Made by a program: the position numbers and the translations under genes
Notes under the pieces: model-generated
What the model saw: the letters and a program-made list of their open reading frames with translations, nothing else
Told to the model about the DNA's origin: nothing
Database searches by the model: none
Shown here: one piece after another, positions 6,144-11,909 of the stretch
Layout: each line of letters opens with the position of its first letter
How positions within the stretch are numbered: position 1 is the stretch's first letter
Source: JAKFDK01 sp036676195
GTDB taxonomy: Bacteria; Bacillota; Sulfobacillia; Symbiobacteriales; ZC4RG38
Assembly (NCBI GenBank): GCA_036676195.1
Contig: JAKFDK010000042.1
Location: forward strand, 1 to 11,909
Length of the DNA: 11,909 nt
Direction of reading: 5' to 3'

Positions 6144-8126
6144 TTAGCCGGCGGGTTCACCCAGAGGTATGCGCACCCGGATGCAGGTGCCGCGGCCGGG
6201 CCGGCTCTCCCACTCCAGCGCGCCATCGCACTCGGCCAGGCGGGCCGCCATCGTCCGCAAACCCAGCCCGGGCGTAACGGCGCCGGGATCAAAGCCACGG
6301 CCGTTGTCCGAGATCTCCATGGCGAGGTCGCCCGCCGGGGTCAGTCTCAGTTCGATGCGCACCGCGGTTGCCTGTGCGTGGGCCTGCACGTTCCCCAGCG
6401 CCTCGGCCAGCACCCGGTACGCCGCCAGCCGGACCCGCTCCGGGATGCGGTTCTCTGTTACATCATCGAGGGCTGCCACCTCGGGCTTCATCTCCACTGC
6501 GATGCGCAACTGATGGGCGTATTCAGAGGCCAGCGACTGCACAGCCGGCCCCAGCCCGAAGGAGATGGCCGTGGGATGCAGGAGATGGCTGACCAACCGG
6601 ATATCCTTTTCGCGGATCGCTTCGATCTGGTTCTGGGCGATCTCCAGCTCTGCCCGCCCCTGCTCCGGGGCAGTGCTTAACCACTTCTCCGCCTGGCTCA
6701 GGTGATACCCCACCACCAGCAGCTTGGACTGCACACGGCTGTGGAGTAACTCCGCCATCTTCCGGTGCATTTCTTCTTCCTGAGCCGACAATAGTTGCCG
6801 GGCTGCCTGCAGCTCAGCCACCTGCTCGCGCAGTCGGTCGGTCAGTTCACTGTTCGCGCTGACCAGGACGGAGGCAGTCTTCGACAGCCGTCCGTGGTCA
6901 ATCAGATGAATGAAGGCCAATCCGAAGGCAGTTGCGATGGCAGCCGCCACTCCGATGGAGATGTCATGGCTCAGCACACCGTAGTAGCGCGGCCACTCCC
7001 GTTCCAGCCAGACGGTGATTGCCACACCTGAGATGAGAATCGTCCAGGCGTTGGGGCGATTGCGCTCGACTGCCCGCATGCCAACGCTGAGGCAGTATAG
7101 AATGGTCAGCACGCCCATGGAGTGAAAGTACGGTTGCAGAGGCGTGTAGATGCGGGCCGGGTTGAGCAGTGCCAGCAGCACTCCCGCACCCGCCAGCACG
7201 CGCACGGTGCGATCGACACCAGCGGATACCTCCCGGGGAAATAAGATCCGGACCATGCGTGCGGCCAAAATGACCAGCAGAAAGCCGGTGACATACTCAA
7301 TCTTCCAATGTAACTCCCAGCCAAAGCCCGGCCGGAGATTGATGAAGATCAGTTCGTTGTCGTTGGCGGCGGTCAGCACCCCGGCCATGATGAAGGAGCC
7401 AACCACCAGGTAGATCTCCTGGTAGCGGCGCCTGAAGAAAAGAAACAGATTCTGAAAGCCCAGCAAGGTCAACGCCGCGAGTGCGCTCGCCCAAAGCCTC
7501 AGTTCGCGGCCCTTCGCCACGATGACCTGTTCAAACGTGCCGAACTGCATGCTGCGCACCAGTCCGGACCAGTGTTCCTGGAAGTTCGAGATCTGAAGCA
7601 CCAGGTCCAGGGTGCGCGACTGCGGTTCGAAGACCACCATCTGCGGCCGGTACTGGGGCACGGATGTGGCAGCGGTTGTTCCCACCATTCCGACCTCGGT
7701 GATCAGGTCACCGTTTGCCCACAGCCGATAGGCGCTGAACACGGCCGGGATTCTGATCGCCATCAGCTCAGATACGGCCGGTAGTGGTATGCGCAGGTGC
7801 AGCGTGGCATAGCCGTCTGCGGGCAGCCGTCCAGAACCCTGCGGGAAGCGGCTCCAGGTGCCGGGCAGGCTAAGAAATCCGGTCGGCACCGGCCCCGCCG
7901 GCGCTGCAAAGGCGTCGGGTCCGAGCAGTTGGTCCCAGTAAAAAGACCATTCCCCATCAAGGGGTACGGGCGCCATTTCCACCGGGTTCCAATCGGTCAG
8001 ATCCAGCACGCCCCGCTCGGCCACCGGGTTCCTGGTCTGATGGCGCGGGAGCAGTCCTGATCCGGCCAGCAGCGCGCCGAGAACGAGGACCAGAATGAAG
8101 AGTGCTCGCCTGGACGGGAGAACCAC
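6144..8126 (-). CDS. Membrane sensor histidine kinase, 7TMR-DISM-like sensor with HisKA_3/HATPase output (copy 2)
   Basis: This 660-residue protein starts at GTG 8126, with GGAGG 7 nt upstream. The order is an N-terminal membrane anchor (about 8-26), an extracytoplasmic jelly-roll-like domain (about 55-200; DGEWSFYWDQLL, GYATLHLRI, SAYRLWANG), a multi-helix membrane region (about 208-412, seven helices predicted by comparison with the 7TMR-DISM family), a coiled coil (about 420-455), a HisKA_3-like dimerisation helix with candidate phospho-acceptor His462 (AELLHSRVQSKLL), and an ATPase domain with N-box Asn579, DNGRGFD at 607-613 and GLGL at 620-623. It should sense an external, perhaps carbohydrate-like, ligand and phosphorylate a response regulator. 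The residue after His462 is Ser where this family normally has Asp. It lies 37 bp behind its paralogue at 8164-10158, probably in one operon. The ligand is unknown. Confidence 0.9.
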   Translation of the reverse strand: MVLPSRRALFILVLVLGALLAGSGLLPRHQTRNPVAERGVLDLTDWNPVEMAPVPLDGEWSFYWDQLLGPDAFAAPAGPVPTGFLSLPGTWSRFPQGSGRLPADGYATLHLRIPLPAVSELMAIRIPAVFSAYRLWANGDLITEVGMVGTTAATSVPQYRPQMVVFEPQSRTLDLVLQISNFQEHWSGLVRSMQFGTFEQVIVAKGRELRLWASALAALTLLGFQNLFLFFRRRYQEIYLVVGSFIMAGVLTAANDNELIFINLRPGFGWELHWKIEYVTGFLLVILAARMVRILFPREVSAGVDRTVRVLAGAGVLLALLNPARIYTPLQPYFHSMGVLTILYCLSVGMRAVERNRPNAWTILISGVAITVWLEREWPRYYGVLSHDISIGVAAAIATAFGLAFIHLIDHGRLSKTASVLVSANSELTDRLREQVAELQAARQLLSAQEEEMHRKMAELLHSRVQSKLLVVGYHLSQAEKWLSTAPEQGRAELEIAQNQIEAIREKDIRLVSHLLHPTAISFGLGPAVQSLASEYAHQLRIAVEMKPEVAALDDVTENRIPERVRLAAYRVLAEALGNVQAHAQATAVRIELRLTPAGDLAMEISDNGRGFDPGAVTPGLGLRTMAARLAECDGALEWESRPGRGTCIRVRIPLGEPAG

Positions 8127-8141
8127 AAGACCACCTCCCGG

Positions 8142-8156
8142 AACGGCAACGCCGTT
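8142..8156 (-). other. Hairpin between the two kinase genes
   Basis: AACGGC and GCCGTT form a 6-bp stem with a 3-nt loop in the 37-bp gap, ending a few bases before the ribosome site of the downstream kinase. It could tune translation or mRNA processing between the two cistrons. No T-run follows on the minus strand, so it is unlikely to be a terminator. Confidence 0.35.
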
Positions 8157-8163
8157 AGTGCCT

Positions 8164-10158
8164 TCAGTCCGCCGCCTCTACCGCTGCTGCACCCAAAGGA
8201 ATGCGCACCCGCAGGCGGGTGCCGCTACGGCCAGGTTGGCTCTCCAACTCCAGCGAGCCGCCACACTCAGCCAGACGAGCCGCCATGGTGCGTAAACCCA
8301 ATCCGGGGGTAACGGCACCGGTATCAAAGCCGCGGCCGTTGTCGGCTACCTCCATGGTCAGATGCCCGTCGGGAGTCCGGCTCAAAGCGATGCGCACGCG
8401 CGTGGCCTGTGCATGGGCCTGGACGTTCCCCAGCGCCTCGGCCAACACCCGGTACGCCGCCGTCCGGACCGGTTCCGGAATCCGGTTGTAGCTGACATCA
8501 TCAAGCGCCGCAACTGCGGGCGTTAGCGCCACCTCGGTGTGAAAATGTCGGGCAAAGTCAGCCGAAAGGGAGTTAACGGCCGGCACCAGCCCGACGGTGA
8601 TGGCGGTGGGGTGCAGAAGATGGCTGACCAACCGGATATCCTTTTCCCGGATCTCATCGGTCAGACGGCGGGCGGTCTCCAGCGCTGAGGCTGCCCCGGA
8701 GGGGTTGGTACTCAGCCACTCGCCGGCCTGGCTGAGGTGGAACCCCACCACCAGCAGCCGGGACTGAACCCGGCTGTGGAGGAACTCCGCGATCTTGCGG
8801 TGCTGCTCTTCTTCCTGGGTCGCAAGCAGTTGCCGGGCTGCCCGCAGTTCGGCCACCTTGCTGCGCAGGCTGGTGGTCAACTCGGCGTTCTCGCTGAGCA
8901 GAGCGGTACTGGTGTCCGCCAGCCGGCCGTGTTCGAGCAGATAGATAACTGCCAGGCCAAGCAGAATCGCCAGTAGCGGAATCGGCTCCAACAAGATGTC
9001 CTCTCTCGGAATGCCGTAGTAGCGCGGCCACTCAGCCGCCATCCAGGCCGCGATCACCATGGCGGTCAGCAGAAACGTCCAGGCATAAGGGCGGCCCCGA
9101 CCAATCGCTCGGATGCCGATGTCAAGGAGATAAACAATGGTCAGTGCGCCCAGGAGGTGAAAGAAGGGCTGGGTGGAGGTGTAGATGAGCGCGGGTGTGA
9201 AAATGACGAGCGCGACCCCCGCTCCCGCCACCAAAATCATTGCGCGGCGAAGCAGGTCGGAACCTGCTTCATGCGGGAATAGGATCTGGGCCAGCCATAT
9301 GGCCAATATGAGGAGCAGAAAGCCACCGGCATATTCAATCTTCCAGTGGAACTCCCAGCCGAAACCAGGCGGTAGATCCGCAAAAATCAGGTCGTAGACG
9401 ACCGCAACGGTTACGGACCCGACCAGGATAAAGGAGCCGCCGATCAGGTGTGCCTTTTGTTGACGGCGCCTCAGGAAGAGGAAGAGGTTCTGAAGTCCGA
9501 GGAAGGCCAGCGCACCGAATAGACCCGCCTTGAGAATGGAGGCGGTGCGTTTCGCCAGGAGCAATTCTCGATAGTTCCCCAGTTTGATGCCACTGACTGA
9601 ACCGGAGCGGCTATGGTGAAAATCGGAGATCTGCAGCACCAGGTCAAGGGTCGACGCGCCCGGTTCAAGGATCGCCATCTGCGGTCGATACTGGGGGTGC
9701 TCTGTGGCGGCAGAGGTTCCCACTGTGCCGGCCGCGGCGACCAGTCTGCCGTTTGCCCACAGCCGATAGGCGCTGAATAGGGTTGGGATTTCCAGCACCA
9801 GCCGCCCGGTGTGATCCGGCAGGTCTACCCGCAGCCGGAGTGTCGCGTAGCCGGTGCCGGGAAGCCGCCCGGCACCCGACTGGTAGCCGCGCCAGGAACC
9901 CGGCATCCTGAGGAAGCCGGTCGGCGCCGCCGCGGATGATGCCAGGGCGTCTTGTCCGAGCATCTGCTGCCAATAAAATGACCATTCTCCATTCAACTGC
10001 GCGGAACCCATCTCCGCAAAGTTCCACTTCGTAAGATCGATCTCGCCTCGCTCTGCCACCGGCGCCGACCGATCGGGGGCGGGCAGCAAGAAGCCCGCAA
10101 TGAACGCACCGAGAATGCAGACCAGTAAGAGAGCTGTTCTCCTGGACGGGAGAGCCAA
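8164..10158 (-). CDS. Membrane sensor histidine kinase, 7TMR-DISM-like sensor with HisKA_3/HATPase output (copy 1)
   Basis: This 664-residue protein starts at TTG 10158 behind a canonical AGGAGG with 7 nt spacing. It is collinear with the downstream kinase over its whole length: membrane anchor (about 8-25), jelly-roll-like sensor (about 53-198; NGEWSFYWQQML, GYATLRLRV, SAYRLWANG), membrane helices (about 207-410), coiled coil (about 418-452), HisKA_3-like helix with candidate His461 (AEFLHSRVQSRLL), and an ATPase domain with Asn578, DNGRGFD at 606-612 and GLGL at 619-622. Membrane and output regions are highly similar between the copies. The extracellular parts differ more, which suggests different ligands. 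It is first in the probable two-gene operon and divergent from the response-regulator gene, its likely partner. Like its paralogue, it has HS rather than HD at the acceptor site. Confidence 0.9.
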   Translation of the reverse strand: MALPSRRTALLLVCILGAFIAGFLLPAPDRSAPVAERGEIDLTKWNFAEMGSAQLNGEWSFYWQQMLGQDALASSAAAPTGFLRMPGSWRGYQSGAGRLPGTGYATLRLRVDLPDHTGRLVLEIPTLFSAYRLWANGRLVAAAGTVGTSAATEHPQYRPQMAILEPGASTLDLVLQISDFHHSRSGSVSGIKLGNYRELLLAKRTASILKAGLFGALAFLGLQNLFLFLRRRQQKAHLIGGSFILVGSVTVAVVYDLIFADLPPGFGWEFHWKIEYAGGFLLLILAIWLAQILFPHEAGSDLLRRAMILVAGAGVALVIFTPALIYTSTQPFFHLLGALTIVYLLDIGIRAIGRGRPYAWTFLLTAMVIAAWMAAEWPRYYGIPREDILLEPIPLLAILLGLAVIYLLEHGRLADTSTALLSENAELTTSLRSKVAELRAARQLLATQEEEQHRKIAEFLHSRVQSRLLVVGFHLSQAGEWLSTNPSGAASALETARRLTDEIREKDIRLVSHLLHPTAITVGLVPAVNSLSADFARHFHTEVALTPAVAALDDVSYNRIPEPVRTAAYRVLAEALGNVQAHAQATRVRIALSRTPDGHLTMEVADNGRGFDTGAVTPGLGLRTMAARLAECGGSLELESQPGRSGTRLRVRIPLGAAAVEAAD

Positions 10159-10218
10159 TCAGTCACCTCCTGGGACTCCACTCTTACTACGTTAGGCCCA
10201 TGTATCCACGCTATATCG

Positions 10219-10257
10219 TTGACACCATTTTGACAAGTAATTTAAGGTAAAGATTAT
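10219..10257 (+). promoter_or_regulatory. Divergent promoter region of the response-regulator gene with paired TTGACA
   Basis: Two exact TTGACA hexamers lie at 10219-10224 and 10230-10235, 11 bp apart. The first pairs with TTTAAG (10241-10246, 16-nt spacer) and the second with GATTAT (10252-10257, 16-nt spacer), each four of six matches to a -10. The first gives a leader long enough to include the ribosome site. On the opposite strand 10258-10253 reads TATAAT, but no good -35 precedes it. The 11-bp spacing would also suit a regulator-binding direct repeat. The kinase operon promoter must lie in this same 120-bp gap. Confidence 0.5.
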
Positions 10258-10277
10258 ATGAGGGGGGAGTGGAGGCC

Positions 10278-10961
10278 GTGACTGATCAACCCAGGGCTCG
10301 TACCCGGGTTGCGGTGATTGAAGACGAGGATCTCTACCGCGAGATGCTGGTCTCCATTCTGAGCCTGCGGCCACAGCTCGAGGTAGTGGGCTCCTTTGCG
10401 ACCGGGGCCGATGCGCTTGCCCAGGTCCCGTCGTTGCGACCCGACGTGATCCTTACGGATATCGTTTTAGGCGGAGGCATTAACGGCATCCAATTGGGCC
10501 TGAAGCTGAGGAGAGAAATCCCACGCCTGGGCATCACGCTCCTGTCCAATCACCTGAAACCGTGGATTCTCAGTGCCATCCCCGAGGATGACATGATGGG
10601 CTGGGGCTACCTCCACAAGGCCGCCGTCAAGAACTTCGGCGTGATTGAACGGGCCATTGCCGGAACAGCCGATGGCATGGTGGTGCTCGATCCCGGGATC
10701 ATGGCCAACGCCCAGCGTACCCAGAAGGCCCCAGTGGAACTGACACCGCGCCAGATCGAAGTGCTCCACCTGATGGCACAGGGCTATAGCAACGAAGGGG
10801 TTGCCGAAAGACTGGGCCTGGCGGAGAAGACGGTCTCCAACTACATTAACAGCATTTATCAGAGACTTGCCATTGACTGGGATGACCCACATGTGCAGCC
10901 ACGTGTCAAGGCGGTTCTTTACTACCTCAAGGAACTGGCAGACGCATCGGGACCGGAATAG
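10278..10961 (+). CDS. Response regulator, NarL/LuxR type
   Basis: This 227-residue protein is counted from GTG 10278, which has GGGAG 8 nt upstream; GTG 10269 would add three residues but leaves no ribosome-site spacing. The receiver domain (about 9-125) shows the acidic pair Glu15/Asp16, phospho-acceptor Asp61 (VILTDIVLGG), Ser90 and Lys114 (GYLHK). A LuxR-type helix-turn-helix follows (about 145-190; LTPRQIEVLHLMAQGYSNEG, then AEKTVSNYI), with a 35-residue tail. Phosphorylation at Asp61 should control DNA binding. Divergent placement beside two HisKA_3 kinases makes it their probable shared target. The segment between Ser90 and Lys114 (NHLKPWILSAIPEDDMMGWG) is not the usual short beta4-alpha4 region of the family. 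Its target genes are unknown. Confidence 0.92.
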   Translation: MTDQPRARTRVAVIEDEDLYREMLVSILSLRPQLEVVGSFATGADALAQVPSLRPDVILTDIVLGGGINGIQLGLKLRREIPRLGITLLSNHLKPWILSAIPEDDMMGWGYLHKAAVKNFGVIERAIAGTADGMVVLDPGIMANAQRTQKAPVELTPRQIEVLHLMAQGYSNEGVAERLGLAEKTVSNYINSIYQRLAIDWDDPHVQPRVKAVLYYLKELADASGPE

Positions 10962-10995
10962 ATGGGTGGCAGCGTACACCTCTGAGTCGATCCAA

Positions 10996-11039
10996 AATAC
11001 ATCAAGCCCGGCGCTCGAAAGCACCGGGCTTGATGTATT
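10996..11039 (+). terminator. Long hairpin downstream of the response-regulator gene
   Basis: AATACATCAAGCCCGG (10996-11011) pairs perfectly with 11024-11039 over 16 bp. The 12-nt loop can itself form a GCT/AGC mini-stem. It starts 34 bp after the regulator's stop. There is no long T-run on the plus strand. On the minus strand the stem is followed by TTTTGG counting stem bases. It probably ends regulator transcription and may act in both directions. Confidence 0.7.
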
Positions 11040-11190
11040 GCGTTGTTCACCGCCCTTGCTACCCCGCCGAAACCAGTCCCGATGAGTCGGCCCTTCCCAG
11101 GGTAGTGGGCAATATCGCCTGGAACCGAGATCTCCGGGGGAATCGCAGCCTTGTGGCATATGCAGCCCCGCATAACCACAGACGCGGCAA

Positions 11191-11231
11191 AAAGCCTTCA
11201 ACCCCGCACTGTGTGCGGGGTTGAAGGCTTT
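11191..11231 (-). terminator. Intrinsic terminator of the rRNA-tRNA operon
   Basis: AAAGCCTTCAACCCCGCAC (11191-11209) pairs perfectly with 11213-11231 over 19 bp around the 3-nt loop TGT. On the minus strand the stem runs into a five-T stretch (three of these in the stem). It begins three bases after the encoded CCA of tRNA-Val, the last gene of the operon. Confidence 0.88.
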
Positions 11232-11233
11232 AA

Positions 11234-11309
11234 TGGTGGGCGCTAGAGGGATCGAACCTCTGACCTCATGAACGTCAATCATGCGCTCTCCCAGCTGAGC
11301 TAAGCGCCC
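11234..11309 (-). tRNA. tRNA-Val (anticodon GAC)
   Basis: The acceptor arms GGGCGCT / AGCGCCC, D-arm, anticodon stem CATGA / TCATG with loop TTGACGT, and T-arm GAGGTTCGATCCCTC are all visible, and CCA is encoded. The anticodon GAC reads GUC/GUU valine codons. It is the last gene of the operon, directly before the terminator. Confidence 0.95.
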
Positions 11310-11340
11310 CTGCATGGAACACTGGGAATTATGAAACCGT

Positions 11341-11416
<76 letters not shown>

Positions 11417-11421
11417 TTGTG

Positions 11422-11497
11422 TGGAGCGGGTTACGCGGTTCGAACGCGCGACCTCCACCTTGGCAAGGTGGCGCTCTACCAGCTGAGCTAAACCCGC
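11422..11497 (-). tRNA. tRNA-Gly (anticodon GCC)
   Basis: A full cloverleaf with acceptor GCGGGTT / AACCCGC, anticodon stem CCACC / GGTGG, loop TTGCCAA with anticodon GCC, and T-arm GCGCGTTCGAACCGCGT. CCA is encoded. The gene lies only 5 bp from the tRNA-Ala gene. Confidence 0.95.
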
Positions 11498-11510
11498 ATC
11501 CGTAAGGGAC

Positions 11511-11586
11511 TGGTGGACCGCATAGGACTCGAACCTATAACCGTCCGATTAAGAGTCGGATGCTCTACCAATTGAGCTAGCGGTCC
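11511..11586 (-). tRNA. tRNA-Lys (anticodon CTT)
   Basis: A full cloverleaf with acceptor GGACCGC / GCGGTCC, anticodon stem TCCGA / TCGGA, loop CTCTTAA with anticodon CTT (reads AAG), and T-arm ATAGGTTCGAGTCCTAT. CCA is encoded. Confidence 0.95.
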
Positions 11587-11592
11587 AAGGTT

Positions 11593-11616
11593 GGCCCGGC
11601 GTTTATACGCCGGGCC
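11593..11616 (-). other. Strong spacer hairpin between tRNA-Phe and tRNA-Lys
   Basis: GGCCCGGCGT and ACGCCGGGCC form a perfect 10-bp stem with a 4-nt loop in the spacer of the tRNA operon. No T-run follows on the minus strand, so a processing site or transcript-stabilising structure is more likely than a terminator. It is the longest spacer in the tRNA cluster. Confidence 0.6.
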
Positions 11617-11624
11617 GTCAGTGC

Positions 11625-11700
<76 letters not shown>

Positions 11701-11703
11701 AAA

Positions 11704-11778
11704 TGGCTCCGGCAGTAGGATTCGAACCTACAACCCTCCGGTTAACAGCCGGATGCTCTACCGTTGAGCTATGCCGGA
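11704..11778 (-). tRNA. tRNA-Asn (anticodon GTT)
   Basis: A full cloverleaf with acceptor TCCGGCA / TGCCGGA, anticodon stem TCCGG / CCGGA, loop CTGTTAA with anticodon GTT, and T-arm GTAGGTTCGAATCCTAC. CCA is encoded. It is the first tRNA after the 5S gene, 10 bp away. Confidence 0.95.
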
Positions 11779-11788
11779 ACAAATTAAC

Positions 11789-11904
11789 TCGGGCATCGAC
11801 CTACTCTCCCAAGGGCTTGCGCCCTCAGTACCATCGGCCCTGCAGCGCTTCGCTTCCGTGTTCGGAATGGGAACGGGCGGGTCCGCTGCGGTATAGACAC
11901 CCGA
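11789..11904 (-). rRNA. rrf: 5S ribosomal RNA
   Basis: The minus strand contains the universal 5S core GTTCCCATTCCGAACACGGA and the later GCCGATGGTACT. The ends TCGGGTGTC and GATGCCCGA pair to form helix I, giving about 116 nt, a normal length. Only five bases of the upstream spacer are in the window, so the 23S gene presumably lies just to the right. End positions are set by helix I and may be off by a few bases. Confidence 0.92.
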
Positions 11905-11909
11905 AACTT

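Noticed and set aside
6144..10158. Plus-strand ORFs of 60-115 codons within the kinase genes
   Set aside because: They mirror each other between the two paralogous genes because they are antisense shadows of the same domains.
10990..11075. Possible T-box leader on the minus strand
   Set aside because: AGGGCGG followed by a strong hairpin recalls a T-box end, but the AGGGTGGnACCGCG core is absent and no minus-strand gene follows.
10467..11315. A 282-codon minus-strand frame across the regulator gene and tRNA-Val
   Set aside because: It is antisense to the clear response regulator and runs through two hairpins and a tRNA, with no recognisable domain.

Overview
The window looks like the chromosome of a high-GC Firmicute. 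Three things suggest this: strong AGGAGG-type ribosome sites with frequent TTG/GTG starts, a decayed S-layer-homology (SLH) surface-protein gene, and tRNA genes with encoded CCA directly behind a 5S rRNA. Symbiobacterium-like bacteria are one possible match. This is inference from style and content; no search was run.

Layout. Positions 1-3759 (minus strand) hold one very long open frame that runs off the left edge. It has a signal peptide, seven RCC1-type repeats, duplicated Ig-like modules, and tandem cadherin-like beta-sandwich repeats, some nearly identical at DNA level. Its promoter lies at 3996-4025, which predicts a 5' leader of about 230 nt containing a 46-codon candidate small ORF and several hairpins. 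Positions 4112-5305 hold a second, related surface-protein gene that appears decayed: it starts inside a beta-sandwich repeat with no signal peptide, and its C-terminal SLH-like segment is split over two reading frames. Positions 5496-5942 hold a hypothetical ORF that ends in a hairpin.

Positions 6144-10158 hold two tandem paralogous membrane sensor histidine kinases (7TMR-DISM-like sensor, HisKA_3/HATPase output), 37 bp apart and probably co-transcribed on the minus strand. A NarL/LuxR-type response regulator is divergently transcribed from 10278 to 10961. Together they look like a two-kinase, one-regulator system. A surface-protein target next door is possible but only inferred from adjacency.

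Positions 10962-11233 hold two strong hairpins between the convergent regulator and RNA genes. The right end (minus strand) is the tail of an rRNA operon: 5S rRNA, then tRNA-Asn, Phe, Lys, Gly, Ala and Val, then a terminator.

No CRISPR array or intact mobile element was seen. The most unusual items are the repeat-expanded RCC1/beta-sandwich surface protein with its long leader, the wrecked SLH gene beside it, and the duplicated kinases with an altered H-box.
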